This document shows, one piece after another, positions 8,994 through 17,329 of a stretch of DNA of 64,000 nucleotides (positions are counted from its first letter, which is position 1; every line of letters starts with the position of its first letter). The stretch spans positions 1 to 64,000 of the forward strand of contig NZ_RBEE01000001.1 in assembly GCF_003725795.1 (NCBI RefSeq). The letters are read 5' to 3'. The translations under genes were made by a program, and so were the position numbers. Below the pieces are notes generated by a model, which saw nothing but the letters and a program-made list of their open reading frames with translations, did no database searches and was not told where the DNA came from. The DNA comes from Pedobacter jejuensis (GTDB lineage Bacteria > Bacteroidota > Bacteroidia > Sphingobacteriales > Sphingobacteriaceae).

Positions 8994-10181
8994 ATGAATT
9001 TCAAGTACATTGGTAAACTTGCTTTTTCTGCACTTTCTGTTGCACTAGTATTTGGAAAAGCAAATGCTCAAGCTACGATTTCTGGCACTCAAACCAATGG
9101 AAGTGAATCTAATAATATTGTAACTGCTGTTCCTTTTTTATTAATTACGCCAGATGCTAGGGCAGGTTCGATGGGCGATGCTGGCGTGGCAGTTCCCGGA
9201 GATATAAATTCTGCGAGTATCAATCCGGCAAAACTAGCTTTCCTTGATAAACCGTACGGCTTTGCACTTTCATACAGCCCTTGGTTAAAAAGTTTGGTTC
9301 CAGATATTAATCTTGCATATGTTGGTGGTTTTTATAAGTTGGATGATAGAAATACAATCGGAGCATCATTAAGATATTTTTCTTTAGGTCAGATTCAATT
9401 AACTGATATTAATCAACAAGATTTGGGGATTTCAAATCCCAACGAATTGGCGCTTGATTTTACTTTTGCTCGCTCATTTGGTAAAGAGTTTTCGTTAGGA
9501 AGTTCTTTAAGATACATTTATTCCAATTTAGCTTCGGGTCAGTTTTCATCTGCCGGGCAAGTTCGTGGCGGCAATGCGGTTTCAATTGATATTGCTGGTT
9601 TGTATAAAACGTCAACTACATTATTTGATAAAAACACCATACTTTCTGCCGGTGCGAACATTTCGAATATTGGCACTAAAATGAGTTATTCTGATGGTGG
9701 AGAAAATTATTTTTTACCTACTAATTTCAAATTAGGTGGTGCGGGTACAATGGCTATTGATGATTTTAATACGTTCACATTTGCTTTAGATTTTAATAAA
9801 TTACTTGTTCCTACGCAACCGATTTATGATTTAAGTGGAAATATTCTAAGTGGTAAAGATCCAAATCGTTCGGTACCGGCAGGTATATTTGGTTCATTTT
9901 CTGATGCACCAGGTGGCTTAAGTGAGGAATTAAAGGAAGTTGGCATCTCTACCGGATTTGAATATTGGTACAACCAACAGTTTGCCATTCGTGGTGGATA
10001 TAATTACCAGAGTCCGCAGAAAGGAAACAGCCGTTATTTCACCTTGGGTACAGGTTTAAAATACAATGTATTTAATATTGATTTTGCATATTTGATTGCA
10101 AATGCGCAAACAAGTCCGCTGGCAAATACGCTACGGTTTAGTTTATTATTCAATTTTGGAGAGAAAAAAGGCTTAAGATAG
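8994..10181 (+). CDS. porV: T9SS outer-membrane protein PorV (LptO)
   Basis: A 395-residue outer-membrane beta-barrel of the FadL-like family. The signal peptide is MNFKYIGKLAFSALSVALVF, ending near KANAQ. The mature part opens with the PorV signature VPFLLITPDARAGSMGDAGV and SASINPAKLAF, then continues as alternating strands to a C-terminal FSLLFNFG. PorV shuttles T9SS cargo from the translocon to the attachment complex. The longer frame back to a TTG at 8931 adds residues without signal character, so the ATG at 8994 is preferred. gldJ diverges upstream and ispF follows by 56 bases. Confidence 0.9.
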   Translation: MNFKYIGKLAFSALSVALVFGKANAQATISGTQTNGSESNNIVTAVPFLLITPDARAGSMGDAGVAVPGDINSASINPAKLAFLDKPYGFALSYSPWLKSLVPDINLAYVGGFYKLDDRNTIGASLRYFSLGQIQLTDINQQDLGISNPNELALDFTFARSFGKEFSLGSSLRYIYSNLASGQFSSAGQVRGGNAVSIDIAGLYKTSTTLFDKNTILSAGANISNIGTKMSYSDGGENYFLPTNFKLGGAGTMAIDDFNTFTFALDFNKLLVPTQPIYDLSGNILSGKDPNRSVPAGIFGSFSDAPGGLSEELKEVGISTGFEYWYNQQFAIRGGYNYQSPQKGNSRYFTLGTGLKYNVFNIDFAYLIANAQTSPLANTLRFSLLFNFGEKKGLR

Positions 10182-10237
10182 CCATCTATTCAGAATTATT
10201 TTGGCAATTTCGTGCCAATAATTTTAATGATAATTTT

Positions 10238-10717
10238 ATGAAAATAAGGGTAGGTTTTGGGTTTGATGTCCATCAGTTAAAAGATCAACATCCTTTTGTA
10301 GTGGGCGGAGTTACGCTCGAACATCACAAAGGTGCTTTTGGTCATTCAGACGCTGATGTATTATTGCATGCCATTTGCGATGCACTTTTAGGAGCCGCAA
10401 ACTTACGGGATATAGGTTTTCATTTTAAAAATACTGATGATAGGTGGAAAGGCATCAGCAGTGTAATTTTGCTTAAAGAAACTGTAAAGTTACTCACTGA
10501 AAAGGGTTGGCAAGTAGGAAACATAGATGCCATGCTTTGTTTGGAAGCGCCAAAAATTAATCCACATATTCCTGCTATGCAAGAAAACATTGCTGCAGCA
10601 ATTGGAATTTCTACAGAAGAAATTTCTATCAAAGCTACAACAAACGAATTAATGGGTTTTGTTGGTAGAGAAGAAGGTGTTGTTGCTTATGCGGTGTGTT
10701 TAATTGAAAAGATATAG
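10238..10717 (+). CDS. ispF: 2-C-methyl-D-erythritol 2,4-cyclodiphosphate synthase
   Basis: A 159-residue MEP-pathway enzyme that converts CDP-methylerythritol phosphate into the cyclic diphosphate on the way to isoprenoids. The metal site is visible: D10 and H12 in GFGFDVHQL and H44 in HSDADVLLHAICDALLG. The family motifs KATTNELMGFVGREEGV and a C-terminal AYAVCLI are intact, and length is standard for the trimeric enzyme. It probably shares transcription with porV, with a strong terminator directly downstream. Confidence 0.97.
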   Translation: MKIRVGFGFDVHQLKDQHPFVVGGVTLEHHKGAFGHSDADVLLHAICDALLGAANLRDIGFHFKNTDDRWKGISSVILLKETVKLLTEKGWQVGNIDAMLCLEAPKINPHIPAMQENIAAAIGISTEEISIKATTNELMGFVGREEGVVAYAVCLIEKI

Positions 10718-10733
10718 TTTTTGAAAAAAAATT

Positions 10734-10762
10734 AAAAGCCAGACTTTCTTAGTCTGGCTTTT
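10734..10762. terminator. Convergent intrinsic terminator
   Basis: AAAAGCCAGACT (10734-10745) pairs perfectly with AGTCTGGCTTTT (10751-10762) around TTCTT. It lies between ispF and the converging GH18-CE4-GT2 gene, with A/T tails suited to both directions. Confidence 0.93.
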
Positions 10763-10765
10763 TTG

Positions 10766-13700
10766 TTAACTCATAGCTTCCTTTACATTTCCTGTTCTTT
10801 TCAGTGTACCCCAGGTTTCTAATTCACCTTTTATCGCCTTGCGGAAAGAACGAAAGAGTACGATATACATTAGCTGCCTCCAAAAGAAACGTTGCGGAAA
10901 TATGTACAATAGATTCTTAAATTTTTCATGTTCCATTTTAAATGCAATTGCCGCAAAAATCATATCAACAAAAATAAATATGAGGTAATAAAATAATACC
11001 TGCCCAAAGCCATTGTGTAAACTTAAAATCCCTGTAAAGCCTGTTAGCGTTAAATTGTTAATGGCGCTTAGAGAAAATAATCCGCTGATTAAAGATATCA
11101 GCATAAATAAATCTGCCAGGGGTGAAAATAGCGGCAATATGATTTGGTAGATTAAAATATTCGGCATTCCAACCATTCCGAAATAACCGTATTTTTTGTT
11201 TAATAGTGTCTTTCTGTTTTTCCAAAAGCTTTGCATAACGCCAAAACTCCAACGAAATCGTTGTTTCAAAAGCATGTTTACGGTTTCCGGAGCTTCTGTA
11301 TAAGCAATGGCAGCATCGCAGTTTTTCACTTCATAACCGGCCCTTAAAATGCGCATTGTTAAATCACAATCTTCGGCAAGTGTATCTGTGGTAAACGCAC
11401 CAACTTCTAAAACCACCTGTTTGCGGAATGCGCCAATAGCACCCGGAACAACCGTAATGGTGTTCAGTAAATCGAAGGCACGGCGATCCATGTTTTGAGC
11501 GGTGATGTATTCAATTGATTGCCATTTTGTTATAATGTTATGTGCATTGCCCACTTTTACGGTTCCTGCAACAGCAGCAATTTTTGAACTGTAAAAATAG
11601 CGCATCAGTTCTGTTACGGCATCAGTTTTAAGTTGAGTATCTGCATCAATACAGATGATAAATTCTGCACTTGCTTTAGTAATACCAAAATTTAAAGCCG
11701 ATGCTTTTCCGCCATTCTCTTTTTTAAAAACCTTAACCAATGGATGGTTGCCAAAATGTTCATTAATAATATCAAAGGTTTTATCTTTAGATCCATCATC
11801 CACAAAAATTAATTCGAAATTTGGATAAGTCGTTTTCAATAAGCTATTGATGGTTTGTAAGGCCGTAACCTCCTCATTGTAAGCAGGAATAATTATACTA
11901 ACTTTTTCAGTTGGATTGCTTATGAGTTTGTAGGCGTTTTTCTTTGCTTTTTTGAGTTGAGATATTGCTAAATAGGCAATAAACAATGTTCTCAAAATGG
12001 CCAACACAATTGCAACACTAAATACAATGTTTAAGAGTATATTTCCATAGTAAAAAAAGTTAATAAAAAAGTAATCGCCAGAACCGAGAAAACCACTATT
12101 TGCACTTGAATTTACAGCAGGCATCAATTCTGATCTCTTTTTGCCCATCAAATTACCAACAGTTGTAAATGTGTACCCTTGTTGCTTAAAGTATTTTATA
12201 ATTCGTGGTAAGGCAGCAACGGTAGCTTCGCGATTTCCGCCTGCATCATGCAATAAAAGGATATTGCCATTATCTTTTTGTTTAACAACGTCATTAAAAA
12301 TTTGGTCTGCAGTTTTGCCTGGCTCCCAATCTTCTGGGTCTATAAGCTCACCAATGTTGATGTAATTTTCTTTTCTGCTTTGTGCCACTGGCAAAATCTC
12401 TGAAGTATTTTGTGGCTCCGCATCAGCATTAAATGGCGCCCGAAACAAAATGGTACTATGACCTGTAACGGCTTCGATTAAACGGCGTGTTGCATTTAAC
12501 TCAAACTTTACTCGTCTTGGTCCGATAGAAGACATATCAGGATGAAAGAATGTATGATTTCCGATTTCATATCCACCATCATATTCTTGCCTTAATAACT
12601 CCATATTTTTCTCGGCCATAATCCCAACTACAAAGAAACAGCCAGGTACATTTTCTTTTTTAAGAATGCTTAATACCTGTGGTGTGTAAACCGGATCAGG
12701 ACCATCATCAAATGTTAAAACGATTTTTTTATCTGCTTCGCCAAATCTTTTGATAACATATTGGGTAGGCAATCTCATATACTGCTGATTTGCAATAGTG
12801 AAATTATCCTTATTTAATGTAAATCGTACTGCGCCTGGATTTGGTGTAGAAATTAAATCCAGAATTTCTCCATCGCCGATATAGGCAATACCACCCATAT
12901 TTAACGGTGATATTTTTCTAAAATCTACTGGTTTTTTCTTTAGAGCAGCTAAACTCAAATCATCAGAAATAAACTGCCATAAACGTTTATCTTCTGAACC
13001 CAAGCGCCATAGTGCAATGCCGGCAATATCCCAATCATCGGCTTTTCTAATTAAGTTGAAGTTAGTTGCTGCATCAGTAAAATATACTTTATGATTTATG
13101 CCGCTCCCATCTTTATAGCTAAAATTTAAGTTTGCAGAGGCAGAATCGTAATTAATACGGCTTTTATAATTTACAGCAGTGGTAATTGCAGCTTCGTAGG
13201 TTATTGACGTTCCAATACTTTTTTCAGGCCAATCGTAGCCATAACAAGCTAAGGCTAGAATTACCTTATTTGCATCCATTTTACTACAAATATCATCAAG
13301 CTTCTCTTCAACCCATTCTTGATGAGAAACATCACCTGCGTTACTGCCTTCTGTATGCTGATCGTAAGCCATTAAAACGATATAGTCATTGTAATGCTGT
13401 AAAACTTCCGGACTGTAATCATCATTCTCTGGAGATATATCTTGCGAAACGATTAAATTCTTCGCATGAAATTGAGCATATAGATTTTTCATGAAATTAT
13501 TAAAGTCTTCGCGGTTCTCGAGATTAAGTTCTTCGAAATCTATATTAATACCTCTGTATCCGTACTTTCCTGTAATGTTAATCAGATTAGAAATTAGTTT
13601 TTGCTGTGCTGGCATATCATTCAATAGCCTTTGTACTGCCGCACCATCCCAGTGATCTTTATTAAAATTAGAAACCACTGCAATAGCCGATTTTTTTCCT

Positions 13701-14170
13701 TCATGAATTACCCGTAACGCTGCGGTATCTGCCTTATCAACTATCGAATCGCCATTTAAAAAAAATGATTCTGTCGCAACCATATCTAAATGACCGATAT
13801 TTCTTTTTAAATCGGGTAATGATTTGCTAACAGTACCAGCCCAACTAACATAGAAAGCCATATTTATGCGCTTTTTATCGCCGTGTTTAGCTAAAATTCT
13901 GTTTGCCCTGTCGGTTTTAATTTTTTGAAGTTTAGATTTCTCTATCGTGAAATCTTTGTATTGCTGAGATTTTTTAAGCTTTTGTAACTGCTTTTGTGTT
14001 AAAGGACTATTGGTATTAATGTATGGAAGACTTGGGTATTGAACGGATGAGAGTGTAAGCGCAACGCATATTATTGCTCCTACAAATACGATAAAGAATG
14101 TTCGACTAACCCATGTAAAGGCATGCCACCTTTTTTTAGTCTCAGTTTGAAATATTTGTTTTCCGGACAT
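10766..14170 (-). CDS. GH18-CE4-GT2 trifunctional polysaccharide enzyme
   Basis: About 1134 residues. Order: cytoplasmic tail and membrane segment (about 20-40); GH18-like hydrolase domain with GYRGINIDFEE (about 203-213); NodB polysaccharide deacetylase with TFDDGPD (about 485-491), the metal-binding NHTFFHPD, FRAPFNAD and a late LLLHDAGGN; a membrane helix; then a processive family 2 glycosyltransferase with PAYNEE, VDDGS (about 790), DAD (about 842), ED and QRFRW (970-974), and C-terminal membrane helices. Similar fusions appear to make, deacetylate and cut a beta-linked hexosamine polymer, comparable to PgaC plus PgaB of the poly-N-acetylglucosamine system. Substrate is inferred. The frame extends to TTG at 14203, but the ATG at 14170 is the likely start. 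Likely monocistronic. Confidence 0.87.
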   Translation of the reverse strand: MSGKQIFQTETKKRWHAFTWVSRTFFIVFVGAIICVALTLSSVQYPSLPYINTNSPLTQKQLQKLKKSQQYKDFTIEKSKLQKIKTDRANRILAKHGDKKRINMAFYVSWAGTVSKSLPDLKRNIGHLDMVATESFFLNGDSIVDKADTAALRVIHEGKKSAIAVVSNFNKDHWDGAAVQRLLNDMPAQQKLISNLINITGKYGYRGINIDFEELNLENREDFNNFMKNLYAQFHAKNLIVSQDISPENDDYSPEVLQHYNDYIVLMAYDQHTEGSNAGDVSHQEWVEEKLDDICSKMDANKVILALACYGYDWPEKSIGTSITYEAAITTAVNYKSRINYDSASANLNFSYKDGSGINHKVYFTDAATNFNLIRKADDWDIAGIALWRLGSEDKRLWQFISDDLSLAALKKKPVDFRKISPLNMGGIAYIGDGEILDLISTPNPGAVRFTLNKDNFTIANQQYMRLPTQYVIKRFGEADKKIVLTFDDGPDPVYTPQVLSILKKENVPGCFFVVGIMAEKNMELLRQEYDGGYEIGNHTFFHPDMSSIGPRRVKFELNATRRLIEAVTGHSTILFRAPFNADAEPQNTSEILPVAQSRKENYINIGELIDPEDWEPGKTADQIFNDVVKQKDNGNILLLHDAGGNREATVAALPRIIKYFKQQGYTFTTVGNLMGKKRSELMPAVNSSANSGFLGSGDYFFINFFYYGNILLNIVFSVAIVLAILRTLFIAYLAISQLKKAKKNAYKLISNPTEKVSIIIPAYNEEVTALQTINSLLKTTYPNFELIFVDDGSKDKTFDIINEHFGNHPLVKVFKKENGGKASALNFGITKASAEFIICIDADTQLKTDAVTELMRYFYSSKIAAVAGTVKVGNAHNIITKWQSIEYITAQNMDRRAFDLLNTITVVPGAIGAFRKQVVLEVGAFTTDTLAEDCDLTMRILRAGYEVKNCDAAIAYTEAPETVNMLLKQRFRWSFGVMQSFWKNRKTLLNKKYGYFGMVGMPNILIYQIILPLFSPLADLFMLISLISGLFSLSAINNLTLTGFTGILSLHNGFGQVLFYYLIFIFVDMIFAAIAFKMEHEKFKNLLYIFPQRFFWRQLMYIVLFRSFRKAIKGELETWGTLKRTGNVKEAMS

Positions 14171-14307
14171 TTTTCTGTTCTGATTTATAAACAAATATGA
14201 CAATGCAATATGAAGATTGCATGAATGATTCGATATGCAATTTTATAACCTGCGTTCGATTCTTAAACCTAATATTTTGCTGTTTTATTGCCGTATTGCT
14301 TGCACGA

Positions 14308-14376
14308 CACATCATGCTGAATTTATTTCAGCATCTTTCCTGCAAAAATGAACCTGAAATAAATTCAGGGTGAGGT
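14308..14376. repeat. REP-like paired palindrome, copy A
   Basis: ATGCTGAA and TTCAGCAT form one hairpin, and CCTGAA and TTCAGG form a second. The two halves are themselves inverted copies, so the whole element can fold into one long hairpin. Related copies lie at 17167-17251, 50914-50980 and, interrupted, at 56625-57046. Flanking sequence (TTCGATTCTTAAACCTAATA, TTGCTTG.ACGACA) is shared too. Confidence 0.8.
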
Positions 14377-14479
14377 GAACAAAAAAAGTAAGCTTAGTAA
14401 TAATGTGAGGGAAAATCAAAAATCTAACTTAGATTTATAGCTGATTTTTCGATTTATAAAAATTCTGAAGCACAAAAAA

Positions 14480-14503
14480 GCCGATGATTGTTAAAACATC
14501 GGC
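14480..14503 (-). terminator. Terminator of the YceI-pirin operon
   Basis: GCCGATG (14480-14486) pairs with CATCGGC (14497-14503). Read on the minus strand the hairpin is followed by TTTTTTG, an intrinsic terminator about 25 bases after the pirin stop. Confidence 0.85.
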
Positions 14504-14526
14504 GATTAATTCTATTGTTGGAAAAA

Positions 14527-15396
14527 CTATCCTTCTAAATAACCAAATTTGCCTTCATTATAATCACGCATTGCTTGATTGATTTCTTCTTGCGTGTTCA
14601 TTAAAAATGGTCCGTATTGTACAATGGGCTCATTAATTGGTTCTCCACTTAGCACCAAAATAACGCTGTTTTGTAAAGCCTCAATGTGAATTTCTTCTCC
14701 TTCGTTTTCAAAATGGATAAAATTATTTACTTCGGCAGTCTCCTTTTCGTTTACCCTAATTGCTCCTTCTACCACCATAAAGCCTGTATTAAAAGCTGCG
14801 GGAAAAGTAAAACTTGCTTTGCCGCCTTTATTTAAACGAGCGTTATATAGTTCAATTCGGGTAAATGTGCTGGCATTCCCAGTTATATTTTGATAGTTTC
14901 CAGCGATTATTTCAATATGCCCACCGTTTTCTGGTAAGTTAAAGCTTGCCATATCAGCCTGTTTTATTGCCTGATATTTCGGCTTGCTCATTTTATAAGC
15001 CGCAGGCAAATTAACCCAAAGCTGTATCATTTGAAAAGGACCGCCATCTAAACTATAAGCTTGTTCGTGATATTCTTTGTGAAGAATGCCACTTGCTGCT
15101 GTCATCCATTGTACATCCCCAGGATAAATAATACCGCTGTTTCCGGCACTATCATGGTGAGCAACAGCTCCATGATAAGCAATGGTTACGGTTTCAAAAC
15201 CACGATGTGGATGAATATCAACTCCACGAGGCTCTTTCCTTGCAGAAAATTCTATTTTAGAGCCATAATCCATTAGAAAAAACGGATTCATATCAATTTT
15301 ATATCCGCTTGGGAAAAAATTGTGTACTCTAAAACCATCGCCAACCATGTGTGGTGCTGGTGCTTGTAGTATTTTTGAGATTTGTTTAGTTTCCAT
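14527..15396 (-). CDS. Pirin family protein
   Basis: A 289-residue bicupin of the pirin family (YhhW-like), which includes quercetin dioxygenases and redox-sensing regulators. The N-terminal cupin carries the metal ligands in IHPHRGFETVTIAYHGAV (two His), a further His in AHHDSAG, and the conserved GDVQWMTAASGILHKEYHE. A second cupin with degenerate metal site follows, ending in the pirin C-terminal GPFLMNTQEEINQAMRDYN. No signal peptide, so cytoplasmic. It lies 54 bases downstream of the YceI gene and ends at a terminator. In other bacteria pirin and YceI pairs respond to oxidative or electrophile stress. Confidence 0.93.
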   Translation of the reverse strand: METKQISKILQAPAPHMVGDGFRVHNFFPSGYKIDMNPFFLMDYGSKIEFSARKEPRGVDIHPHRGFETVTIAYHGAVAHHDSAGNSGIIYPGDVQWMTAASGILHKEYHEQAYSLDGGPFQMIQLWVNLPAAYKMSKPKYQAIKQADMASFNLPENGGHIEIIAGNYQNITGNASTFTRIELYNARLNKGGKASFTFPAAFNTGFMVVEGAIRVNEKETAEVNNFIHFENEGEEIHIEALQNSVILVLSGEPINEPIVQYGPFLMNTQEEINQAMRDYNEGKFGYLEG

Positions 15397-15450
15397 TACC
15401 TTTTAAAATTAAGGCAAGGGGTTTTGGGCATATAAGCTATGCCCGAAACT

Positions 15451-15981
15451 CTATGCTTGTTTAACGAACTGTAATTCGCCTAAAATGCGTACTTCTTCGC
15501 TCACCATAACCCCGCCAGTTTCTAAGGCAGCATTCCAGGTTAAGCCAAAATCAGAACGATTAATTTTGCCGCTTAATGTAAAGCCAGCTTTTGTATTTCC
15601 CCATGGATCAGTTGCAATACCACCAAACTCAGCAGTTAATTTTACTGATTTTGTTTCGCCTTTAATTGTTAAATCGCCTTTTACCAGGTAATCACTACCG
15701 TCTTTTTCAATTGATGAAGATTTAAATTCTATTGTCGAAAATTTTTCTGCATCGAAAAAATCAGCGCTTTTTAAATGATTGTCTCTATCGGTGTTTCCTG
15801 TATCTAAAGAAGCAATTTCTCCGCTAAATGCAATTTCTCCGTTTTCAAATTCATCACCTTCAGAAGTTAAATCTGCAGTGAAAGTTTTTAAGCTACCGGT
15901 CACAGTAGTTATCATTAAGTGTTTAACTTTAAATTGTAATTCGCTGTGGGTTGGATCTAATGTCCATTTTGTAGTTGCCAT
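15451..15981 (-). CDS. YceI family protein
   Basis: A 176-residue lipocalin-like beta-barrel of the YceI family, known to bind isoprenoid chains such as polyprenyl compounds. Family landmarks: WTLDPTHSELQFKVKHLMIT at the N-terminus, SLDTGNTDRDNHLKSADFFD, and FTLSGKINRSDFGLTWN. There is no signal peptide, so unlike E. coli YceI this form is cytoplasmic, as is common in Bacteroidota. It is the first gene of a two-gene operon with pirin, preceded by a perfect -7 box at 16017-16024. Confidence 0.94.
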   Translation of the reverse strand: MATTKWTLDPTHSELQFKVKHLMITTVTGSLKTFTADLTSEGDEFENGEIAFSGEIASLDTGNTDRDNHLKSADFFDAEKFSTIEFKSSSIEKDGSDYLVKGDLTIKGETKSVKLTAEFGGIATDPWGNTKAGFTLSGKINRSDFGLTWNAALETGGVMVSEEVRILGELQFVKQA

Positions 15982-16016
15982 ATCTTTTTGTTTTTGAGGT
16001 GTTTAAAATAACAACA

Positions 16017-16024
16017 CAAATGTA
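16017..16024 (-). promoter_or_regulatory. -7 box upstream of YceI
   Basis: On the minus strand TACATTTG matches TAnnTTTG exactly, 35 bases ahead of the YceI ATG. No clear TTG -33 element is seen at the usual distance, so an activator or weak -33 is possible. Confidence 0.45.
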
Positions 16025-16255
16025 TAGCACAGATAGGAATATAGAATTGATGTATGATAAGAAACAAGGATTACTGGGATTATGGGGTTTTAGGATGAAA
16101 ATTGATGATTAAGTTTAATAAGATTGGAAGATTAGTAAACGATTTTTCCTTTTAGATATTCAGTTTTACAATTAAAACCTTTTCTAAAGTAATAATTGGT
16201 AAATCTTCTTATTCGTTTTATCTTAAAATCTTATAATCCAATAAATCCTAGCAGG

Positions 16256-16843
16256 TTATGGTCTGAAGTGTTTGTTCGCCAATTCTTTTCTAACTCGGCT
16301 TAATGATTCTGGAGTTATGCCTAAGTAAGATGCAATCATCCATTGCGGAACGCGAAGGGTAAGGCTTGGATAAAGTTTTATGAAATCGAGATACCGTTCT
16401 TCTGCTGTTGCACTTAATAGCATATTGATTCTTTTTTGCATAAAGCGGATAGAATTATGAAGCATGGTTACGTTTAATGCTAATAGGCATGGAACCTTTC
16501 TCGATGCCTCACTCATAAAATTATCTGGAACGATAACACATTCAGTAGCTTCTATTGCTTCGATAAAAAAATCTGATGGCTCTTCATGCATTTGATTTCT
16601 GTCGGAGATAAACCAATTTTCTGGGGCAAACTGAAGAATATGCTCTTTACCTTTTGCATCAATTGAATAAGAACGAAGCAAACCTTTACCTACAAAAAAG
16701 CCATATTTAAGCATATCGCCTTTGTATTGCAAGATTTCGTTTTTATCAAATTTTTTTACTCTTAATGTTGATGAAATACTATCAAACTGCTCATCAGTTA
16801 TTTCTATTTTAGCCTGGAAATAATTTTTAAACTGATTGATCAT
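16256..16843 (-). CDS. Crp/Fnr family transcriptional regulator
   Basis: About 195 residues: an N-terminal cyclic-nucleotide-binding fold (about 1-120, with GDMLKYGFFVGKGLLRSYSI and EHILQFAPENWFI) and a C-terminal winged helix with VPQWMIASYLGITPESLSRV (about 163-182). Bacteroidota paralogues of this type usually do not bind cAMP and often control envelope or stress genes. A longer frame starting MAVAVIVSVG (16918) overlaps a real small gene in another frame, so the ATG at 16843 is the start. It lies 10 bases after the FeoB-associated gene and 275 bases upstream of the YceI-pirin operon on the same strand, a possible target. Confidence 0.9.
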   Translation of the reverse strand: MINQFKNYFQAKIEITDEQFDSISSTLRVKKFDKNEILQYKGDMLKYGFFVGKGLLRSYSIDAKGKEHILQFAPENWFISDRNQMHEEPSDFFIEAIEATECVIVPDNFMSEASRKVPCLLALNVTMLHNSIRFMQKRINMLLSATAEERYLDFIKLYPSLTLRVPQWMIASYLGITPESLSRVRKELANKHFRP

Positions 16844-16853
16844 ATTAGCTGTA

Positions 16854-17012
16854 TTATTTTTTGATGGGTTTGATGTCAGAAAAATCAACCCCACACTTAC
16901 AATTACCGCCACAGCCATCTTTCTTAACCTGTAAAGATTTATAAATTAAACGGGCAACATAAATTAATGCAACTGCAAAAAGCAAAAAGACTAAAATCGT
17001 TTGCGTATTCAT
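16854..17012 (-). CDS. FeoB-associated Cys-rich membrane protein
   Basis: A 52-residue protein: one N-terminal membrane helix (ILVFLLFAVALIYVARLIY) followed by a short Cys-rich tail, KKDGCGGNCKCGVD (Cys34, 38, 40). This architecture matches the FeoB-associated Cys-rich family, small proteins usually found beside the ferrous iron transporter FeoB and proposed to act in Fe2+ delivery. No feoB or feoA is in the window. It is placed instead directly ahead of a Crp/Fnr regulator with a 10-base gap, so the two are probably co-transcribed. The ATG lies only 4 bases from a perfect -7 box. Confidence 0.8.
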   Translation of the reverse strand: MNTQTILVFLLFAVALIYVARLIYKSLQVKKDGCGGNCKCGVDFSDIKPIKK

Positions 17013-17016
17013 AAAA

Positions 17017-17024
17017 CAAATATA
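17017..17024 (-). promoter_or_regulatory. -7 box at the FeoB-associated gene
   Basis: TATATTTG on the minus strand matches TAnnTTTG, with the ATG at 17012 only 4 bases downstream. If used, the transcript would be leaderless or nearly so. No obvious TTG -33 element. Confidence 0.4.
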
Positions 17025-17166
17025 AGTTGCTTTTACGCTTTTGAGTTCAGTTGAATGTAAAAAAGGTTGATTGCGAAATTTTGAGATTGCAAAGAAGTCG
17101 AAAATTCATAGAAAAAGCAGAAATAATTTAATAACAATATTAGGTTTGAATGGCGCCATAAAGAAC

Positions 17167-17251
17167 GGTCGTCATCCTGAACTTGTTTCAAGACCATAAT
17201 AGTTGGGTGGTTTAGCATAAAAGATGCTGAAAGAAATTCAGCATGACGACC
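17167..17251. repeat. REP-like paired palindrome, copy D
   Basis: Perfect 9-base terminal inverted repeats GGTCGTCAT (17167-17175) and ATGACGACC (17243-17251). Inner arms CCTGAACTTGTTTCA and TGCTGAAAGAAATTCAGCA resemble the arms of copies A and B but with different central bases. Confidence 0.75.
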
Positions 17252-17329
17252 GCCAAAATGTAAAATCTATAAAAAGCTTGTCATCCAATAATTTATGTAC
17301 TTAAAAATGCTATTCTATTAGAAGAACAA

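Larger units (their letters stand above)
14171..14526. other. Intergenic region holding a REP-like repeat and a terminator
   Basis: No coding frame. It contains a dispersed palindromic element (14308-14376 core, flanking similarity about 14250-14440) and the terminator of the YceI-pirin operon at 14480-14503. The rest shows nothing recognisable. Confidence 0.6.
17013..17329. other. Intergenic region with REP-like copy D
   Basis: Beyond the -7 box at 17017-17024 and the palindromic element at 17167-17251, nothing coding is supported. A short minus-strand frame across this stretch only translates the repeat. Confidence 0.6.

Noticed and set aside
10784..14170. Plus-strand frames (12141-12365, 13186-13494) opposite the GH18-CE4-GT2 gene
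   Set aside because: They overlap a well-supported large minus-strand gene and have no family features.
14250..14262. GTTCGATTC-like sequence here and near 56572, resembling a tRNA T-loop
   Set aside because: No acceptor stem or cloverleaf can be folded around either site. Both belong to REP-like repeat flanks.
16844..16918. N-terminal extension MAVAVIVSVG of the Crp/Fnr regulator
   Set aside because: The bases encode the FeoB-associated protein in another frame, and the regulator's fold starts at the ATG at 16843.
17033..17218. A 61-codon minus-strand frame in the repeat-bearing gap
   Set aside because: It translates REP-like palindrome sequence, and has no promoter and no protein-like pattern.
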